Below the pieces are notes generated by a model. The model worked only from the letters and a program-made list of their open reading frames with translations, ran no database searches and was not told the origin of the DNA. From Candidatus Tisiphia endosymbiont of Beris chalybata (GTDB lineage: Bacteria; Pseudomonadota; Alphaproteobacteria; Rickettsiales; Rickettsiaceae): DNA of 64,000 bases. The stretch covers positions 806,001 to 870,000 of the forward strand of contig NZ_OZ032159.1 of assembly GCF_964026555.1 (NCBI RefSeq), read 5' to 3'. Within the stretch, counting starts at the first letter, position 1. The number at the start of each line of letters is the position of its first letter. The position numbers were made by a program, and so were the translations under genes. Positions 9,216 through 18,720 of the stretch are shown here, one piece after another.

Positions 9216-10076
9216 ATGATAAGTAAGATATTTTTATTATTAAAATTAATGAGATTGCCTAACCCTACTGGATATATGGCTTCATTTTTTCCAGCATATT
9301 TTGGATTATTCCTGACGACAACCTCCAATCAAGAGCTAATACGATTACTAATATTATTTTTTTTTGGAAGCATTATTACTAGAGGAGGTGGATGTATTAT
9401 TAATGACATTTGTGACAAAAATTTAGATAAATATGTATTCAGAACTAAGGATAGGCCGTTAGCGAATGGTTCTCTTACTGTTAAAGAAGCTTTGGTCTTT
9501 TTAGCTGTATTATTATCTTGTTCTTTAACCATTTTATTATCATTAAATAAAACCTCTATTTATTTAGGTTTTCTTGCTTTTATCCTAATAATTTTATACC
9601 CATTAATGAAAAGAATTATTTACCTACCTCAAATATTTTTAGGGTTGGTATTTAATTTTGGCGCTTTAATTGGTAGTAGTGCAGTAATTAACAGAATTTC
9701 TTTAGAATCGTTTATTATGTATGTTGGTTGCTGCTTCTGGACTATAGGTTACGATACTATCTATGGCTTTATGGATATAAAGGATGATAAAAAAATTAAA
9801 GTTAAATCTATGTCAATTCTTTTAGAAGAGAAGAATTACCTATGCCACTTATATATTTATTATACTATTTTTATAATATTATTCTTATTAGCTAACGCCC
9901 TTGCCCATACACATCTTAATTACATAGGAGTATTAATCGCCTATATTTTATTAATGTGGCAAGTAACAACTTTAAAAATCACTGATCCAAATAATTGCCT
10001 GGCTAGGTTTAAAAATACCAATTATGTAGGGTTAGCGCTGGCGTTAAGCTGCTTAGGGGAGCGGATAAATTATTAA
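9216..10076 (+). CDS. ubiA: 4-hydroxybenzoate polyprenyltransferase
   Basis: An integral membrane prenyltransferase of ubiquinone synthesis that joins a polyprenyl chain to 4-hydroxybenzoate. Both Asp-rich, Mg-diphosphate-binding motifs are intact: NDICDKNLD at residues 63-71 (N-D-x2-D-x3-D) and DTIYGFMDIKDD at 180-191 (D-x2-Y-x3-D-x3-D). Seven to nine hydrophobic segments are visible and the length (286) is normal. The start ATG at 9216 lies just downstream of a palindromic repeat. The gene stands alone. A paralogous UbiA-superfamily role (haem O synthesis) is unlikely given the 4HB-type motifs. Confidence 0.93.
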   Translation: MISKIFLLLKLMRLPNPTGYMASFFPAYFGLFLTTTSNQELIRLLILFFFGSIITRGGGCIINDICDKNLDKYVFRTKDRPLANGSLTVKEALVFLAVLLSCSLTILLSLNKTSIYLGFLAFILIILYPLMKRIIYLPQIFLGLVFNFGALIGSSAVINRISLESFIMYVGCCFWTIGYDTIYGFMDIKDDKKIKVKSMSILLEEKNYLCHLYIYYTIFIILFLLANALAHTHLNYIGVLIAYILLMWQVTTLKITDPNNCLARFKNTNYVGLALALSCLGERINY

Positions 10077-10288
10077 CATTTTCCTAAAATTCTAATATTT
10101 TTTACAATAAAATTAATTATTTCCATTGACAGGCTTTTTGGGGGTAGGATAGAGTAATTCTTAAGGCATCAATCTGGTTTTTTAATTTTATATAAAGGAG
10201 TTTACAATTTAAAAATCTGCTATATAAGTTTAAACGGTTTAACTCGAACCATAACTTTAAACAAAAGATAAATAAGGCAGGTATATGT

Positions 10289-10543
10289 ATGTCCAAAGCA
10301 CTACTACAGGAAAGCGCAAGAAGCAGTTCACTTAAAAAATCCCGTGGCTGCGTAAATTTTGCATCTCTAAACATAGAGGAAGATGCTGGCAAGAAGGAAA
10401 TTAAAGGAACACCATACTCAAATTTAGACGTTCAAGCACCAGCTGGAGCTGGGCCAATTGCTGTATATATGAAGCCTATATTTTATCTCCCGCCGTTGGA
10501 GGAAGTGGTGCAGGATTTAGGGGCCACTAAGGATATGTCATAG
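10289..10543 (+). CDS. Hypothetical small protein
   Basis: An 84-residue reading frame starts MSKALLQESARSSSLKK with a possible AGG ribosome site (GGCAGGTATATGTATG). It is polar and Pro/Gly-rich in the middle (DVQAPAGAGPIAVYMKP) with no recognised domain, membrane segment or signal peptide. It is followed within 30 bp by a strong hairpin (10569-10602), which supports a real transcription unit. An overlapping minus-strand frame exists but has no better support. Function unknown, and reality as a gene is uncertain. Confidence 0.4.
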   Translation: MSKALLQESARSSSLKKSRGCVNFASLNIEEDAGKKEIKGTPYSNLDVQAPAGAGPIAVYMKPIFYLPPLEEVVQDLGATKDMS

Positions 10544-10568
10544 AAAAGTTAGATAAATTAATATTAAT

Positions 10569-10602
10569 ATGCGATATGAAAATATTTATTTTCATATCGC
10601 AT
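10569..10602. terminator. Perfect 16-bp-stem hairpin between convergent genes
   Basis: ATGCGATATGAAAATA, a 2-nt loop, and its exact reverse complement lie between the convergent frame at 10289 and the autotransporter gene ending at 10649. There is no T-run, so it could be a bidirectional terminator or an mRNA-stabilising structure. Confidence 0.55.
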
Positions 10603-10648
10603 AGAGGAGTATAGAGGCGTAATATTATAAAACTTTTTTAAGAAGTAT

Positions 10649-13600
10649 TTACAAATTAACTCTGAGCTTTAAGCTACCTTGGTGGGCAATATATTTTTTA
10701 CCAAGGTCAGCGTTATAGGCTACCCCATATTCCATCATTCTATATTTAGCAGTTAAGCTAGTACCGACGTTATAATACCTTCTATTAGGGTTAATTATCT
10801 TGCTATCTAGTGGTCGGTCTAATCCTCCTAGCCTCGCTTCGACTACAGGAGATTTTCGTTTAAACGCATAGTTAAAATAACCATGAAATTCTGGTATTAG
10901 TGCTATGTCATTTAATACTACAGAAGTTAAAGCTCTAAGCCCTACTAAGCTCTCTAGTTTATGGTAAGTTCTTTTTTGATAAATTATATTTTGAAAGGAG
11001 GTACCTGTTTCCTGATGCCTGGAGTCAGCAAAGTGGGAATATCTTAACCCTAGCAGAGGAGTGAGCACTAATTTATCACTAGCTCGATAATTATACCCGG
11101 TCAGTAATTTACCTCCACAATAAGTGGTTTTATACTTACCAATAGCTGTTTCCCTAATAGCCCTATTAGCCCCAACCCCCATTAGCCGTCCTTCAAAATT
11201 CTTCACCTGGGTTTTCCCATAAGAAAATATTCCTTCAATCAGCCAGTTGCTTGGGAAATTATATGAGCTGTATAAAGAGAAAATATTAACTTGTCCTTTG
11301 GTTTTATCCCCAACTTTTTGATTCTTATAGGACATTTTAGTATTTAACCTACTATATGCGGCGCCAATAAGGAGATTATCATTGATAAACGTATCAATTC
11401 CAAATACCCCTCCCATTGATTTTAATTTATAGCCACTCGCCCCTTCTTTCATTTTTTGAGTAGCATATCCATATAAAGGAGAGCCCCAAATTCCATATTG
11501 ACTTGATTCCTCCTCTCCTGCGCCAATAGTTCGTTTTTGCGAAGTTGCCATTCTGAGAGTAGTATGGTTACTAGTTTGTAGTATGCCGTCTTCTGTCATT
11601 TCAGCGGAGTGATGAGGTAGGGTTTCCTGACCGTTTGGTACTTCTGAGTTATGTAGCTTGACCATACTTTCGTTAGCCGCATTTTGATCCTTGATTATAA
11701 AGCCTAAACTATTTTTGTACTGTCCAGCTTCACTATTTGGATCTGCGTTAACTAGTTGGGCAATAAATTGCTGCTGCTGCGGCACAGCGCTTCTAGCAGT
11801 GCGTAGTAAAACTGGATTTGATATATCCTGAGCACGTAATGTTAAAGTGCCAGGCTCAATTACCCATTTTACAAAATGATTTTCTTCATTGATATCTAAA
11901 GTAATTTTATCCTCATCAACTGTAGGTACATCACCATCACTCACAATCAGATTATGTCGCGTATCTTGAGGCAGGTTATTAATATCAGAACGTGCGGTTA
12001 TTTTAATAAGCATCTTCTCTACGCCTGTTAAGTCCATGGTTGCGGTGTCTTGCATTTTAATATGGCCACCAGTTAAAGTGGAAGTATCATAAAAAATATT
12101 GATTTTTAACTCTCCTGCTAATACTGCATCCCCTGCATACCTTAGTTGATTATTACCAAGATCTAACGTTAAATTTTGAGCATGTAAACCGCCAGCGGCA
12201 GTTATAGGATTCATTATAATTATATGAGAGTTATTAGCAGTAATATTAGTTGCGGAAATGTTCCCTTCTAATACAGTCAATTTTCCTGGAGCGAAATTGA
12301 GGTGAGCCGCGTTATTTACTTCCTTCTGAAACCATGTATCGCCTGTGCAATTAATGCGCCCATTATTAATTGGACTTTTAACCAAAGTGGAAGTTGTAAA
12401 ATTTATAGTACTATCTGCTGCTAAGTTAAGTCCGTTAGGAGCATCAATCACTGTATTAAAATTCAAAGACTGCGTGGCTCGTGGCAATGCAATATCATCT
12501 ACAATTGATGCCGCTATATCTTTAGAGCGTGGTTTAGTACCAGCAAAAGTTACATTTTTTCCAGGTGCTACTCTAATAGTATGAGCATAAACATCTCCTT
12601 GGACTTCAGAATTACCTTCAAAAATTACCTCAGATAATTTTAAGTTACTTGATCCTAATTCATACGAAGAGTTACCATCTGCTTTAAACAGTACTTTACC
12701 GGTATTATCCGCTGCTGTAGATAGGTTTGAATGAAAATTATTACTATTAATAGTAATTAAGTTATCATTTTGTAACTGGACGGTTTTTAACTTATTAGTA
12801 TTTGAGCCAAACGGTACCGTTAGAGTATCAAAATCCTCCGCAAGCACTAAGGTATGAAGATTATTGCCGGTAGTAGCAACTCCTTCAGTTATAGTAGCTG
12901 CTTTAAGTAACGTTAAAGTTGATTCTTTATCACTAGAAAATAATATCTTTCCTACTGAAACCTGTTCAGTAACTTCTACATCTTCATTAGCTACTTCTAT
13001 GGTTTGTATTGGATTAATATCCCCAATTTTACTATTAACAACAATATTACTATTATTATTAAACTTAACTGTACCTTGGTTATCTGCAAGACCTTTAATA
13101 TTTTTAGCTGTTATACTTTTAACAAATATAGCAGTTGCTTCATTACCTATCATTATATTATTTGCATTGACTTTATCCTCAAAAATATTGCTCCCCTGCT
13201 GCACTTGGATATCACCAACCGGATTATCAGTACTTCCAACTATGCCATTAATTTGATTAATTGCGCCTCCTCTAAATGTTAAATTAAGGGGCTGACCCCC
13301 TGTTGAATTAACGCTTCCTTCTAGAGTAAAACCAGGATTAAAAGATAGAGTATTGCTACCATTTCCTTGAATTTCATCAATCTTATGAGCGCCGCTAATG
13401 AGCGATACATCGCCTTTCCCTACTATTAGTTTTCCTAAGCCTCTCACTACCCCTTTTTCAATGCTTCCAGTACCTAAAAATGTTATCTCTCCGTTGCCAG
13501 CTTCTTCTGGGCTACTAATATTACCTACTATCTTTTGCCCATCGGCAATAATTAATTTTACAGAATTACTAAGTAGGTCTATTTTATTAGTAAATAGAGA

Positions 13601-14554
13601 GCCTCCTATATTGAGGATACCTAGATTTTCAATATTTATATGAGCGGCACGAACATTTTGTAATAAATCTACTTGCTCAGTTGTATTAAAATTTGCGCTA
13701 TTGAAACGTGCATTACTACTCCCAATATTTTGTTCTATTTGACAAGCTCCTAAAATTGTCAATATTCCAGGATTCTCGCGACTTGAAACAATATTTTCAC
13801 GAAGTATAATTTTTTTCTCGCTTTCGGGATCAGTAATATTGACCATAGGATCGATTATCAATTCCCCCTGAACTGTTATTTTGCCTACTCCATCATAAAT
13901 ATTTGCTCCTACCTTGAATCCATGTTTATCTTCAGTAGCTGAAGTACCACTAAATCTCAGTATTTTACCAGGATTTATTACGATAGGTACAGTTCCCTTG
14001 GAGATAGAACCAATAGTGATATTTTCCTGAACTACTATGGCCTTAGGGTTATTCCCACCTAGATTAATGGCCGGAATAACCCTATCCTTCACGTCAGCCA
14101 CCAGTGCGTGATCCCCCTTATAAGTAATTGCTGTCTTATTCGAAGGAGCATCAATATATAGAGCATTGGTATGATCTACTGGTTGCGCTGGGTTCATATT
14201 ATTAATAAGATCTCCTCGTTGATCTATCTGCTGCCAGTTGTGCAGATCGGCAATATCAGTTAATTTACCATTATTTATTAGCGCTGCCCCCTCTGGCGCC
14301 CGAACATCAGAGGTTGCTAGTGCTGTAGAATAACTACTAAGGGCTGTTACAATTGCCATAATTGATGCTTTAGTAAATAGACTTTCTGCATAAGTCAATC
14401 TACTGGGTGATTTTGTTGTCAAAACTTGCCTCTCCTCTTCATGTACATTTGAGTACGCAGTTCGGCTCGGCTTCGTTTTTCCTAAAAATCCCTCCACTAT
14501 TTTCGACTTATACAGAAAGTCTAATAAATTCTTATGAAGCTTGTTTCTATTCAT
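10649..14554 (-). CDS. Sca-like autotransporter (type V secretion) outer-membrane protein with in-frame palindromic repeat
   Basis: A 1301-residue surface protein. The C-terminal roughly 300 residues form an autotransporter beta-barrel: it starts near SSQYGIWGSPLYGYATQK, has alternating amphipathic strands, and ends SLKLRVNL. The passenger (about 85-950) is rich in Asn, Thr, Gly and beta-strand repeats, resembling Rickettsia Sca passengers. The hydrophobic secretion signal (SIMAIVTALSSYSTALA, about 63-79) is unusually far from the start because residues about 10-58 are encoded by a 142-bp palindromic repeat plus its TA duplication. Without it the N-terminus is a normal signal peptide (MNRNKLHKNL, then FTKASIMAIV...). 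Likely role: adhesion or host contact, inferred from the family. Confidence 0.9.
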   Translation of the reverse strand: MNRNKLHKNLLDFLYKSKIVEGFLGKTKPSRTAYSNVHEEERQVLTTKSPSRLTYAESLFTKASIMAIVTALSSYSTALATSDVRAPEGAALINNGKLTDIADLHNWQQIDQRGDLINNMNPAQPVDHTNALYIDAPSNKTAITYKGDHALVADVKDRVIPAINLGGNNPKAIVVQENITIGSISKGTVPIVINPGKILRFSGTSATEDKHGFKVGANIYDGVGKITVQGELIIDPMVNITDPESEKKIILRENIVSSRENPGILTILGACQIEQNIGSSNARFNSANFNTTEQVDLLQNVRAAHINIENLGILNIGGSLFTNKIDLLSNSVKLIIADGQKIVGNISSPEEAGNGEITFLGTGSIEKGVVRGLGKLIVGKGDVSLISGAHKIDEIQGNGSNTLSFNPGFTLEGSVNSTGGQPLNLTFRGGAINQINGIVGSTDNPVGDIQVQQGSNIFEDKVNANNIMIGNEATAIFVKSITAKNIKGLADNQGTVKFNNNSNIVVNSKIGDINPIQTIEVANEDVEVTEQVSVGKILFSSDKESTLTLLKAATITEGVATTGNNLHTLVLAEDFDTLTVPFGSNTNKLKTVQLQNDNLITINSNNFHSNLSTAADNTGKVLFKADGNSSYELGSSNLKLSEVIFEGNSEVQGDVYAHTIRVAPGKNVTFAGTKPRSKDIAASIVDDIALPRATQSLNFNTVIDAPNGLNLAADSTINFTTSTLVKSPINNGRINCTGDTWFQKEVNNAAHLNFAPGKLTVLEGNISATNITANNSHIIIMNPITAAGGLHAQNLTLDLGNNQLRYAGDAVLAGELKINIFYDTSTLTGGHIKMQDTATMDLTGVEKMLIKITARSDINNLPQDTRHNLIVSDGDVPTVDEDKITLDINEENHFVKWVIEPGTLTLRAQDISNPVLLRTARSAVPQQQQFIAQLVNADPNSEAGQYKNSLGFIIKDQNAANESMVKLHNSEVPNGQETLPHHSAEMTEDGILQTSNHTTLRMATSQKRTIGAGEEESSQYGIWGSPLYGYATQKMKEGASGYKLKSMGGVFGIDTFINDNLLIGAAYSRLNTKMSYKNQKVGDKTKGQVNIFSLYSSYNFPSNWLIEGIFSYGKTQVKNFEGRLMGVGANRAIRETAIGKYKTTYCGGKLLTGYNYRASDKLVLTPLLGLRYSHFADSRHQETGTSFQNIIYQKRTYHKLESLVGLRALTSVVLNDIALIPEFHGYFNYAFKRKSPVVEARLGGLDRPLDSKIINPNRRYYNVGTSLTAKYRMMEYGVAYNADLGKKYIAHQGSLKLRVNL
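14380..14521. repeat. 142-bp palindromic repeat (family A') inside the autotransporter coding sequence
   Basis: Ends GACTTTCTGCATAAGTC and the complementary GACTTATACAGAAAGTC are flanked by TA at 14378-14379 and 14522-14523. Insert plus one TA equals 144 nt, so the reading frame is preserved. The encoded peptide (KIVEGFLGKTKPSRTAY) parallels the one encoded by family A copies (KIIEEFLGETKSSTAAY). Confidence 0.9.
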
Positions 14555-14880
14555 ATTTAACCTTTCTATGTTTGTATTTATTAAAGAATATAGCGGGGTA
14601 AAAGTATAGATTTAGAAAGTAAAAAATATAGAAGTATTAAAAACTTAAAAATTCCTTATTACTTATTGCAAAACCTTAGAGCAATAACGCTACAATTCAA
14701 TTTGAAGTAAAACAATTACCTTACAAGGGCTATATTCAGTTCTTAATGATAGACAGGTTTGAAACCATATTTGTATTAATAGTTGCTAAACCTTTAATTT
14801 TTAGTAATAAAATATAAATAAAGTTTAAAAACAGTGATAATAATGTTACAATAATGCCTATTATAAATAAGGAATAAGTA
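14555..14880. other. Intergenic region between divergent autotransporter and rplU
   Basis: No gene, repeat copy or RNA gene is recognisable here. It presumably holds the autotransporter promoter on the minus strand, but no convincing -10/-35 pair was found for it. Confidence 0.4.
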
Positions 14881-14909
14881 TTGACTTAAAAAGTTCAGGG
14901 TAATATAAT
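14881..14909 (+). promoter_or_regulatory. Sigma-70-type promoter for rplU-rpmA
   Basis: TTGACT at 14881-14886 and TATAAT at 14904-14909 are separated by exactly 17 bp and lie about 40 bp upstream of the rplU start. This is the best consensus promoter seen in the window. Confidence 0.75.
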
Positions 14910-14949
14910 GCCGTCTTAACATTTGTTTAAATTTATGGGATATTTTTCT

Positions 14950-15267
14950 ATGTTCGCAGTTATTAAAGCAGGCGGAAAGCAATATAAAGTCGGCAAAAAT
15001 AGTGTTATAAAAGTAGAAAAAATTGATGGTGAAAAAGGAGCAACGATCCAACTTGATCAAGTGTTGATGTTAGGGGAAGATTCTAAACCTTCATTTATAG
15101 GTACTCCAATGGTTAAAGGAGCTCTCGTTACTGCAGAAATTACTAACCAGTGTAGAGATAGTAAAATTATTATTTTTAAGAAAAAGCGACGCCAGAACTA
15201 TCGTCGTAAGGCTGGGCATAGGCAGGAATTGACTGAGCTAAAAATATTAGATATTACCAAACAATAA
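14950..15267 (+). CDS. rplU: 50S ribosomal protein L21
   Basis: Large-subunit ribosomal protein that binds 23S rRNA. The start is taken at ATG 14950 ([17 protein letters not shown]), which gives 105 residues, close to the family's usual 103. An upstream in-frame ATG at 14923 would add nine atypical residues. The C-terminus [20 protein letters not shown] is the conserved basic rRNA-binding segment. It is the first gene of an operon with rpmA, 23 bp downstream, and is preceded by a consensus promoter. Confidence 0.97.
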   Translation: MFAVIKAGGKQYKVGKNSVIKVEKIDGEKGATIQLDQVLMLGEDSKPSFIGTPMVKGALVTAEITNQCRDSKIIIFKKKRRQNYRRKAGHRQELTELKILDITKQ

Positions 15268-15290
15268 GAATAGATTAGGAAAATTACAAA

Positions 15291-15536
15291 ATGGCAACCA
15301 AAAAAGCTGGTGGTAGCTCCAGAAATGGTAGAGATTCGGCTGGTCGTAGACTAGGACTGAAAAAATCTGATGGACAATATGTAATACCAGGTAACATAAT
15401 CGTTAGACAGCGTGGGACTAAAATTCATCCAGGCAAAAATGTGGGGCTTGGAAAAGATCATACCATATTTGCTTTAATTGAAGGTATAGTAAAGTTTTCT
15501 ACGAAAAGAGACTACAAAATAGTAAATATTGTATAG
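15291..15536 (+). CDS. rpmA: 50S ribosomal protein L27
   Basis: An 81-residue ribosomal protein near the peptidyl-transferase centre. It starts [20 protein letters not shown], then has the conserved [15 protein letters not shown] and [11 protein letters not shown] motifs. The N-terminus begins directly with the mature A-x-K-K sequence and has no cleavable extension as in Firmicutes. It follows rplU in the usual bacterial pair. Confidence 0.97.
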   Translation: MATKKAGGSSRNGRDSAGRRLGLKKSDGQYVIPGNIIVRQRGTKIHPGKNVGLGKDHTIFALIEGIVKFSTKRDYKIVNIV

Positions 15537-15642
15537 TAAAAGAAAGGCAGTAATTAAAATTTAGCTGCGTAAAGCATGAGAATGAGTGTTACAAACATGA
15601 TTATATCAATTCTTCAGGTTTTGCCAATCTAATGCCTGACTT

Positions 15643-16890
15643 ATGCCATTAATAGTTCAAAAATTTGGTGGAACCTCAGTTGCTAACATTGCACGAATAA
15701 AAGAAATTATTCCAATTATCAAGCTTGAGCAACAGGATGGTAATAAAATAATAGTAGTTGTGTCTGCAATGGCAGGGGTGACAAACCAATTGGTTACTTT
15801 GTGTAACGAGGTATCTAGCCTGCAGACAAATGCGCAACTAGCAGAGTATGATACTGCTTTATGTAGCGGCGAAATGGTAACAGCCTCCTTATTAGCTCTT
15901 AATTTACAAGAGGAGGGGATACCGGCTAGATCGGTGTTAGCATGGCAGCTTCCAATAATTACTAATAATAATCACAGTAAGGCTTTAGTAAAACATCTTT
16001 CTACTGGTTTATTAAAAAAATGTTTGGATAAAAATATTATTCCAGTTGTGGCGGGATTTCAAGGAATTACTGACACTAATCGCGCCTCTACGCTTGGAAG
16101 AGGGGGCTCTGATACAACTGCATCAATAATTGCGGTGGCTATGAAGGCTGCTAGATGTGATATCTATACTGATGTAGTTGGGGTATTTACTGCTGATCCC
16201 CGCATTGTTCCACAAGCAAAAAAATTATCTCAAATTAGTTTTGAAGAGATGCAAGAATTTGCTTCTTGTGGAGCTAAAGTATTACATTCACGTTGTTTAG
16301 AAATCGCCACTAGATATAAAGTACCTATACGTGTTTTATCATCATTTTTATCTAACGACCCCAACTCAACCGAAAATACCGGTACCTTGATTACCGCAAG
16401 AGATCAAATTATGGAAAATAGCCAAATTACTGGCATTACCTCTAATAAAAATTTACTAAAATTAACAGTAGACGCACAGTGCGAGTATAAAAACCAAAGC
16501 TGTATAAATTTTTATCAAATTTGTCATCTAATTGCTGATCATAATATACATCTAGAATTAATGGAAAATGTTGCAATAAGTAAACAATATAATTTTATTG
16601 CGACATTATCTGATAAAAATAAAACCCAGTTTTTATTAGAAGAGTTAAAAAAGAAAAAACAAATAAATAATTTTGTCATTGATACTCAAATTGCAATAGT
16701 ATCAATAATTGGCTATGGTATTAAAAATGATCATACCTTAATTAGCTTAATATTAAAGGCCTTAGAAAAACTTAATATTAGCATTAATATGATACAAGTG
16801 TCAGAAATTAAGATTTCTATTTTAATAACAGATGCTGATAATGAAAAAACAATACGCTGTTTGCATCAATTATTTGCATTAGAAAAATAA
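15643..16890 (+). CDS. lysC: Aspartate kinase
   Basis: Phosphorylates aspartate, the first step toward diaminopimelate for peptidoglycan. The N-terminal kinase signature [15 protein letters not shown] (residues 5-19) is intact, as are [20 protein letters not shown] in the substrate region and [12 protein letters not shown]. Two ACT regulatory domains follow from about residue 265 to 415. The length (415) is normal for the lysine-sensitive single-function enzyme. dapE in this window (62116-63264) belongs to the same route. The ACT domains imply feedback control, but the effector cannot be read from sequence. Confidence 0.95.
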   Translation: MPLIVQKFGGTSVANIARIKEIIPIIKLEQQDGNKIIVVVSAMAGVTNQLVTLCNEVSSLQTNAQLAEYDTALCSGEMVTASLLALNLQEEGIPARSVLAWQLPIITNNNHSKALVKHLSTGLLKKCLDKNIIPVVAGFQGITDTNRASTLGRGGSDTTASIIAVAMKAARCDIYTDVVGVFTADPRIVPQAKKLSQISFEEMQEFASCGAKVLHSRCLEIATRYKVPIRVLSSFLSNDPNSTENTGTLITARDQIMENSQITGITSNKNLLKLTVDAQCEYKNQSCINFYQICHLIADHNIHLELMENVAISKQYNFIATLSDKNKTQFLLEELKKKKQINNFVIDTQIAIVSIIGYGIKNDHTLISLILKALEKLNISINMIQVSEIKISILITDADNEKTIRCLHQLFALEK

Positions 16891-16908
16891 GGCTTTATTA
16901 GAGAAGGT

Positions 16909-17505
16909 ATGTTATATAATAAACTCGTGGAATTATTTGTAACTTTTTTTTATATAGGTAAGATAAAATACTGCCCCGGTACTTTTGGCTCTTTAGCCGC
17001 TTTTCCTTTATGTTACTTAATTTTGTATTACACCTCAGCACATCCCATAGGTTTTTTACTTTCAGACTTTTCTATACTGCAAGCTCGCATTATCACTATT
17101 GTTATTATAGCTTTTTCAAGTTGTATATTGTTATTCATTATGGGAGTATATTTTTCTTCCCATTACTCAAACTATATCAACAAAGACGACCCAAAAGAGG
17201 TAGTTATTGATGAAGTAGTAGGACAGATGTTAACTGTAATATTAAGTTTTCTTTCTCTGGTATTTATCAATTATTCACAAGTGATAAAATATTTAAGTGA
17301 ACCAGTTATTAATTGGGTTTTCCTGTTTGTGTTACCTTTTATCTTATTTAGATTCTTTGATATAATAAAACCATGGCCAATAAATTGGTGCGATAAAAAT
17401 ATTAAAGGAGGGGTGGGTATTATGTTAGATGATGTAATAGCCGCAGTTTTTGCCTCAGTATTGCAATATGCTATAACTTTTACTATAATAGACTGGACAA
17501 ATTAA
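16909..17505 (+). CDS. pgpA: Phosphatidylglycerophosphatase A
   Basis: Membrane enzyme that dephosphorylates phosphatidylglycerophosphate to phosphatidylglycerol. YCPGTFGSLAAFPLCYLI near the N-terminus, the acidic VVIDEVVGQM motif and FRFFDIIKPWPINWCDKN followed by GGVGIMLDDVIAA are diagnostic of PgpA. Four hydrophobic segments are visible. It starts 18 bp after lysC with a GAGAAGG ribosome site, so it is probably co-transcribed with lysC. The length of 198 is slightly above the usual 160-175 because of loops between the transmembrane segments. Confidence 0.93.
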   Translation: MLYNKLVELFVTFFYIGKIKYCPGTFGSLAAFPLCYLILYYTSAHPIGFLLSDFSILQARIITIVIIAFSSCILLFIMGVYFSSHYSNYINKDDPKEVVIDEVVGQMLTVILSFLSLVFINYSQVIKYLSEPVINWVFLFVLPFILFRFFDIIKPWPINWCDKNIKGGVGIMLDDVIAAVFASVLQYAITFTIIDWTN

Positions 17506-17629
17506 CTATATTTAACCTCCCTCGACTTAAAGTTGGGAAGATTGATTATCCTGAAAATACTTAAATTCTTATATTGAATTGAGGTTGAATAGTATATGAT
17601 CAATTAATAATTAATTTAAAGGTACACAT

Positions 17630-18172
17630 ATGAAGTTCCCAAAGATAATAATATTACTTATCATTAGTCTTGGTTTTAAGATATCAATATGTTTGGCAGA
17701 TAGTAGTACTCCTGCCGGAGCTATCGTTCCAGTACAGCAAGAAAATAAGGGAGAAGAAAAACTCTTCACTCCCCAGAGTTGCTCAGCTCCAGATAGTTTG
17801 ATTGAGGTAGTAAAAGCTTGGGCCCGACCGTCTATTACTAGCAAAAATATAGGTAATAATAACTCGGCGGTATATTTTAAGCTGCATAATAACTCTGATA
17901 TTGACTATAATTTGATAAATGTGAATTCTGGGGTTGCTAGTAGAGTTGAATTGCATAAGAGCTTTGTAGATGAAAAAGGCATTAGCAAAATGATAAAACT
18001 TGATAAGTTGGTGATTCCTGCTAAAGGGGAGGTTATTTTAAAACCAGGGGATTTACATATTATGCTGCTAGACTTAAAAAATACCTTAAAAGTTGGCGAT
18101 AAATTCGATTTATTGTTATATTTTGATAATGGTGTACAAAAAGTTGTGAAGGTGGAAGTAAAAACTGCTTAG
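17630..18172 (+). CDS. Periplasmic copper chaperone PCu(A)C
   Basis: A 180-residue secreted protein with a signal peptide (IIILLIISLGFKISICLADS, cleavage near residue 23). The copper-binding set of this family is present: H109, M121, H143 and M145 (VELHKS, SKMIKL, GDLHIML), close to the H-x10-M-x21-H-x-M pattern. The family delivers Cu(I) to the CuA site of cytochrome c oxidase. An extra, Pro/Gln-rich spacer of about 30 residues follows the signal peptide. It is a single gene with an AGG ribosome site before ATG 17630. Confidence 0.88.
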   Translation: MKFPKIIILLIISLGFKISICLADSSTPAGAIVPVQQENKGEEKLFTPQSCSAPDSLIEVVKAWARPSITSKNIGNNNSAVYFKLHNNSDIDYNLINVNSGVASRVELHKSFVDEKGISKMIKLDKLVIPAKGEVILKPGDLHIMLLDLKNTLKVGDKFDLLLYFDNGVQKVVKVEVKTA

Positions 18173-18615
18173 AGCAAAAAGAAACAGTGAAATTAATTTA
18201 ACAAAAATACTGATGAAGCTCAAGACAAGAGTAAAAAAACGTAAATTTTAGGTAATTTCCTTCCTACAATTCGGCTGTTTGGAATAGCAGCAAATCATCA
18301 GAATGTTCTTTATTAATAGGTTCTGTTGCAATAGGTTTGTTCTTAACACGTAGCGGCCTTATTAACCTTCAATTCGATATAACAAGTTATATCGAATTGA
18401 AATTGAAAATTAATAGTAGATAATATCTTAGACGTTAAATTATTTACCCACTCGTTAATATTCATTTATATTTCCCTTGTTTTTCTTTGTAGAGCTGCTA
18501 TTTATTATAGTAACTAACCGATGATCTAATTGCGTCCTCTTATTAGCAAAACCTTGAGGGTTTATTTTACCAATAAATTAAGTAATATTCAGGTTCAGCT
18601 GGGTTGGGAGATAGG
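18173..18615. other. Non-coding stretch with a perfect palindrome
   Basis: No gene is recognisable. The only clear structure is a hairpin at 18370-18399 (CAATTCGATATAAC, a 2-nt loop, exact complement). Confidence 0.4.
18370..18399. repeat. 30-bp perfect palindrome
   Basis: Two 14-bp arms (CAATTCGATATAAC) flank an AA loop. There is no U-run on either strand, so it is not a typical intrinsic terminator. Its role is unknown. Confidence 0.5.
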
Positions 18616-18720
18616 TATAGCCAATTAATATAAATTATGGACGTCGTCGCTCGTTGCTTCCCTAGTATCCCTAGGATTCGCACCTCGCTCCTGGTCCTTA
18701 GCTCATCTTAATTGATTATA
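18616..18720. repeat. Diverged palindromic repeat, TATAG family (E-like)
   Basis: It runs from TATAGCCAATTAA to TTAATTGATTATA, with an interior (GTCGTCGCTCGTTGCTTCCC, CCTAGTATC) recalling the copies at 34462 and 53872. Its right arm supplies the TAA stop of the minus-strand remnant at 18708. Confidence 0.6.

Noticed and set aside
10117..10392. Minus-strand frame overlapping the small gene at 10289
   Set aside because: Neither frame has strong support, but the plus-strand one has a better ribosome site and a hairpin downstream.
12345..13643. Several plus-strand frames opposite the autotransporter passenger
   Set aside because: Low-complexity shadows of the repetitive passenger coding sequence.
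17574..17600. Promoter upstream of the copper chaperone gene (TTGAAT ... TATGAT)
   Set aside because: The spacing is only 15 bp and the -35 is poor, so it is not listed as a feature.
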